A stretch of DNA of 64,000 bases from NCBI RefSeq assembly GCF_002847825.1, contig NZ_PKIZ01000003.1:16085-80084 (forward strand). Direction: 5' to 3'. The translations under genes were made by a program, and so were the position numbers. The notes under the pieces were generated by a model. It ran no database searches. It was not told where the DNA came from and worked only from the letters and a program-made list of their open reading frames with translations. Of the stretch, positions 61,790 to 64,000 are shown one piece after another. The stretch's first letter is position 1, and every line of letters begins with the position of its first letter. This stretch comes from Kytococcus schroeteri. GTDB lineage: Bacteria > Actinomycetota > Actinomycetes > Actinomycetales > Dermatophilaceae.

Positions 61790-62857
61790 GTGATCGACAA
61801 CCCGTTCCGCAAGAAGACCGCCAGCGAGCGGCTGGCCGACAACGCGCGCCAGCGCTTCAGCGCCGCCGCCGACGCATCGCAGGAGGCCGGTGAGCGCGCC
61901 CGCGAGATCGGCGCCCGCACCGCGGAGGGTGCGACCGCCTCGGCGAAGAGTGCCGGGTCCGCCCTGTCCGGGCTCGTGCCCACCGTGGCCGCCGCCTTCG
62001 CCGCGGCCCGCTCCAAGACCGCCCACGGCATCAGCGACGGCGTGGACGCCTCGGCCAGCACCCTCTCCGACGGCCTGGACGCCGCCCCGGAGAAGGTCGA
62101 CCACGCCCGAGACTGGATCGTCGACGAGCTGCTGCCCAAGCTGCAGGGCATGGTGGACGGCACCGTGGAGGCCAAGGACGAGGCCGCCGACTCCGGCGGT
62201 GCGCTCTCCGCCTTCGCCGGTGAGACCGTGCAGAAGCGTCAGCGCAAGGGCGGCGTGCTCATGGTGCTGGGTCTTGCCCTCCTGGGTGGTGCCGCCTACT
62301 TCTGGTACACCGACCAGAAGCGTCGTCAGGGTGACCCGTGGCAGCGCGTGGCCACCACCGAGGACCCGTGGGCCGGCACCGAGCGCCGCAGCGTCTCGGC
62401 CGCCGCCAACCCCGGCGCCGGCATGCGTCCCAGCACCACCGCCCACACCACCCCGGCCGTGGGCGAGAAGGTGCACCTGAGCCCCTCCGAGGCCGCTCGT
62501 GAGGCGCAGGGCACCGGCCCGGTGTCCGCCCTGGCCACCGGTCGCCCGGCCCAGTCCGTGGCCCCGGCCGGCACCGGCACCACCACGCCCACCACCTCGG
62601 CCAAGCCCGCCACCGAGCCGACCACCGGCTCGCAGCGCCGCTTCGAGGACCCGGCGACGACCGGCCCCATCGCCACCGGCTACGCCCAGAAGGCGGACGA
62701 CATCGCCGGCGACAACGCCCCCACCCAGTCCATCCCGACCGTGGGTGAGCGCCTCAACCCGGTGGACGCCCGCCCGTCGGACAACAACGTGGACCCCTAC
62801 GGCGAGGGCGACGCCCCCACCCGCAAGGGCACCGACGAGAAGTGGCTGCGCAACTGA
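61790..62857 (+). CDS. Single-span membrane protein with long polar tail, unknown
   Basis: This 355-residue protein starts at GTG, preceded by GGAGG. Residues 1-~135 are amphipathic and helical (Ala/Ser/Gly/Asp-rich). One membrane span (GGVLMVLGLALLGGAAYFWY) follows at ~150. The rest is a polar, largely disordered tail with few features. Similar genes occur between ppiA and the DLW-39/tRNA region in related actinobacteria; the function is unknown. Confidence 0.65.
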   Translation: MIDNPFRKKTASERLADNARQRFSAAADASQEAGERAREIGARTAEGATASAKSAGSALSGLVPTVAAAFAAARSKTAHGISDGVDASASTLSDGLDAAPEKVDHARDWIVDELLPKLQGMVDGTVEAKDEAADSGGALSAFAGETVQKRQRKGGVLMVLGLALLGGAAYFWYTDQKRRQGDPWQRVATTEDPWAGTERRSVSAAANPGAGMRPSTTAHTTPAVGEKVHLSPSEAAREAQGTGPVSALATGRPAQSVAPAGTGTTTPTTSAKPATEPTTGSQRRFEDPATTGPIATGYAQKADDIAGDNAPTQSIPTVGERLNPVDARPSDNNVDPYGEGDAPTRKGTDEKWLRN

Positions 62858-62873
62858 CGCGCTGACCGTCCCG

Positions 62874-62923
62874 GAGCACGATGAAGGGCCGACCCCCTCG
62901 GGGGTCGGCCCTTCATCGTGCTC
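62874..62923. terminator. Terminator, 23-bp perfect stem
   Basis: Arms 62874-62896 and 62901-62923 pair perfectly around CTCG. It lies between the convergent 61790-62857 gene (+) and DLW-39 gene (-). Confidence 0.88.
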
Positions 62924-62940
62924 TGCGTGGCCGCGGGGGA

Positions 62941-63072
62941 TCAGACCTGCGCGGGCAGCTCGTCGGTGGCAGCGGCCCAGAGCTCGGAGGTCTTGGCGTT
63001 CTTGTCCAGGGTGCGGGTCACGAGGAGGGCGGCGACGCCGGCGATACCGAGGGCCAGGAGGGTGTTCTTCAT
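62941..63072 (-). CDS. DLW-39 family small membrane protein
   Basis: This 43-residue protein (MKNTLLALGIAGVAALLVTR, then TLDKNAKTSELWAAATDE) has one membrane span and a short charged tail. The end and the position next to tRNA-Ala and tRNA-Ile, close to gyrA, match the DLW-39 family. The function is unknown. A TAGGCT box at 63080-63085 ends 7 bases before the ATG. Confidence 0.8.
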   Translation of the reverse strand: MKNTLLALGIAGVAALLVTRTLDKNAKTSELWAAATDELPAQV

Positions 63073-63079
63073 ACCCGCA

Positions 63080-63085
63080 AGCCTA
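63080..63085 (-). promoter_or_regulatory. -10 box of the DLW-39 gene (leaderless)
   Basis: TAGGCT on the minus strand. Its first three bases are also the TAG stop codon of the PqqD-like gene. Confidence 0.5.
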
Positions 63086-63346
63086 CGCCGTCAGGAACCC
63101 GTCGGAGAGCATGAGGTCCAGGGCCTCCTCCAGTTGGGCCGGCGCCTCGGGCGGGTACTCGCCGTAGGCGTCCAGCACCTGCTCGACCAGGGCCGGGCGC
63201 TCCACCGGGCCCTCGGCGGTGAGGTCCCACAGCAGCACCGCGGGCCCCTGGAGGACGCGCAGCGGGCCGGAGGGGAGCAGGGCCACCACCACCTCCTGCT
63301 CGCGGTCCACGAAGGCGACGTTCTCGGCACGGGCGACGGGGGGCAT
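63083..63346 (-). CDS. PqqD-like small protein (peptide-binding fold), orphan
   Basis: This 87-residue protein has a PqqD-like pattern: NVAFVDREQEVVVALLPSG, PAVLLWDLTAEG, LVEQVLDAYG and ALDLMLSDGFL. PqqD domains bind leader peptides of PQQ and other ribosomal peptides. No radical-SAM or peptide gene is near. A TAGTCT box 7 bases upstream of ATG 63346 supports this start. Confidence 0.65.
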   Translation of the reverse strand: MPPVARAENVAFVDREQEVVVALLPSGPLRVLQGPAVLLWDLTAEGPVERPALVEQVLDAYGEYPPEAPAQLEEALDLMLSDGFLTA

Positions 63347-63353
63347 GGTCCGG

Positions 63354-63359
63354 AGACTA
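63354..63359 (-). promoter_or_regulatory. -10 box of the PqqD-like gene (leaderless)
   Basis: TAGTCT on the minus strand, 7 bases before the ATG. Confidence 0.45.
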
Positions 63360-63434
63360 GCCTGCGCTGCCTCGCTCACGCCCACAGGACGCCAAAAGGC
63401 CGCCCGGCGGGTGCCGGACGGCCTTCTGGAACCG

Positions 63435-63507
63435 TGGAGCCTAGGGGACTCGAACCCCTAACCCTCTGCTTGCAAAGCAGATGCGCTACCAATTGCGCCA
63501 AGGCCCC
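63435..63507 (-). tRNA. tRNA-Ala (anticodon TGC)
   Basis: A 73-base tRNA with acceptor GGGGCCT/AGGCTCC, anticodon arm CTGCT-TTGCAAG-CAGAG and T-loop GTTCGAGTC. CCA is not encoded. Confidence 0.93.
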
Positions 63508-63522
63508 CAGGGGGTGGATGGG

Positions 63523-63596
63523 TGGGCCTAACTGGACTTGAACCAGTGACCTCTGTCTTATCAGGACAGCGCTCTAACCGACTGAGCTATAGGCCC
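63523..63596 (-). tRNA. tRNA-Ile (anticodon GAT)
   Basis: A 74-base tRNA with acceptor GGGCCTA/TAGGCCC, anticodon loop CTGATAA and T-loop GTTCAAGTC. It lies 15 bases from tRNA-Ala and is probably co-transcribed. Confidence 0.94.
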
Positions 63597-63668
63597 GTGC
63601 TGTCACGGCTTACCGTGATGCGAGGGGATACGGTACAGCACCTCGTGCGGATTGCGCCAATCGGCGCC

Positions 63669-64000
63669 TCAGTCCTCCACGAGGTCCACCTGCAGCCCGC
63701 CCACGAGGGCCGACATCAGGTTGTAGATGAACGCCAGGAGAGTGCCCAGGACGGTCACCACGAGGGTGTTCACCACGGCGAACACGGTGGTGAACGTGAG
63801 CACCGTCCCCAGGCCGAGCAGGTCGGTGAGTTCGGTGGCCTTCCCCTGGTCGGCCTTGGTGCCCACCAGCTCGCCCACGAGCTTGTTGACGTCGTCGAAG
63901 ACGCCCAGCAGCGAGAGCGCCAGCCACAGCAGGGTGGTGCCGGCCACGATGGCCAGCCCCAACCCCACGCCGGTGAGGAAGCTCAGCTTGAGCGCCGAGC
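63669..64000 (-). CDS. DUF3566-family membrane protein (5' end cut by window edge)
   Basis: The visible 3' part encodes SALKLSFLTGVGLGLAIVAG at the edge, then two membrane spans and the end LMSALVGGLQVDLVED. This is the DUF3566 pattern of the gene that follows gyrA in actinobacteria. The true start lies beyond 64000; GTG at 63968 is internal. Confidence 0.88.
   Translation of the reverse strand, partial: SALKLSFLTGVGLGLAIVAGTTLLWLALSLLGVFDDVNKLVGELVGTKADQGKATELTDLLGLGTVLTFTTVFAVVNTLVVTVLGTLLAFIYNLMSALVGGLQVDLVED

Overview
The window is from a very GC-rich actinobacterial chromosome. Its right third carries the origin-proximal actinobacterial cell-wall and division block: fhaA, fhaB, pstP, rodA, pbpA, pknA, pknB, DUF881, crgA, rhomboid, cyclophilin, DLW-39, tRNA-Ala, tRNA-Ile and a DUF3566 gene, the last normally lying beside gyrA. 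Together with lysX, a DUF222/HNH gene and strong GC3 bias this suggests Micrococcales, possibly a Dermacoccaceae- or Intrasporangiaceae-like organism. The family is an inference. Genes are dense and many start with GTG. Many overlap by ATGA or GTGA, and at least ten have a -10 box 6-7 bases before the start codon, which indicates leaderless transcripts.

Positions 1-7022 hold cell-surface and aromatic genes: a TupA-like ATP-grasp protein cut by the window edge, two related alpha/beta-hydrolase lipoproteins on either side of aroD, and an acyltransferase-3/SGNH membrane protein. Positions 7261-12442 form one translationally coupled operon: a DUF4242 protein, an acyl-CoA-dehydrogenase-like flavoprotein, a three-part SsuABC/NrtABC-type ABC importer and an F420-oxidoreductase-like NAD(P)-binding protein. 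The substrate is unknown, and this is the best candidate here for an uncharacterised pathway.

Positions 12550-20408 hold a zinc-knuckle SDR, a small exported protein bracketed by a 22-bp direct repeat, a secreted M28 peptidase, flavohemoglobin, malic enzyme and a surface protein with a Pro/Lys/Glu stalk. Positions 20614-37242 are mainly transport and metabolism: a TM0106-type nuclease-helicase, a sugar porter, an Nramp-like transporter, a frameshifted YeeE/YedE gene with a TusA partner, an APC permease, hemerythrin, an endonuclease V-like glycosylase, proline iminopeptidase, a zinc alcohol dehydrogenase, an SDR, a decayed AMIN-like gene and a CoA-transferase. Positions 37278-47856 hold an SRPBCC-like protein, a DUF222-HNH nuclease, a glutaminase-STAS-cNMP fusion, a hydrolase, a DUF998 protein, LysX and pirin.

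From tRNA-Leu at 47948 onward the genes form the conserved Ser/Thr phosphorylation and peptidoglycan-elongation operon. FhaA and FhaB read phosphothreonine, PstP removes it, PknA and PknB add it, and RodA with PbpA polymerise and cross-link elongation peptidoglycan. CrgA links this block to the divisome. The sortase and pabA genes that often sit between pknB and crgA are absent. No insertion sequence, prophage or CRISPR array was found.
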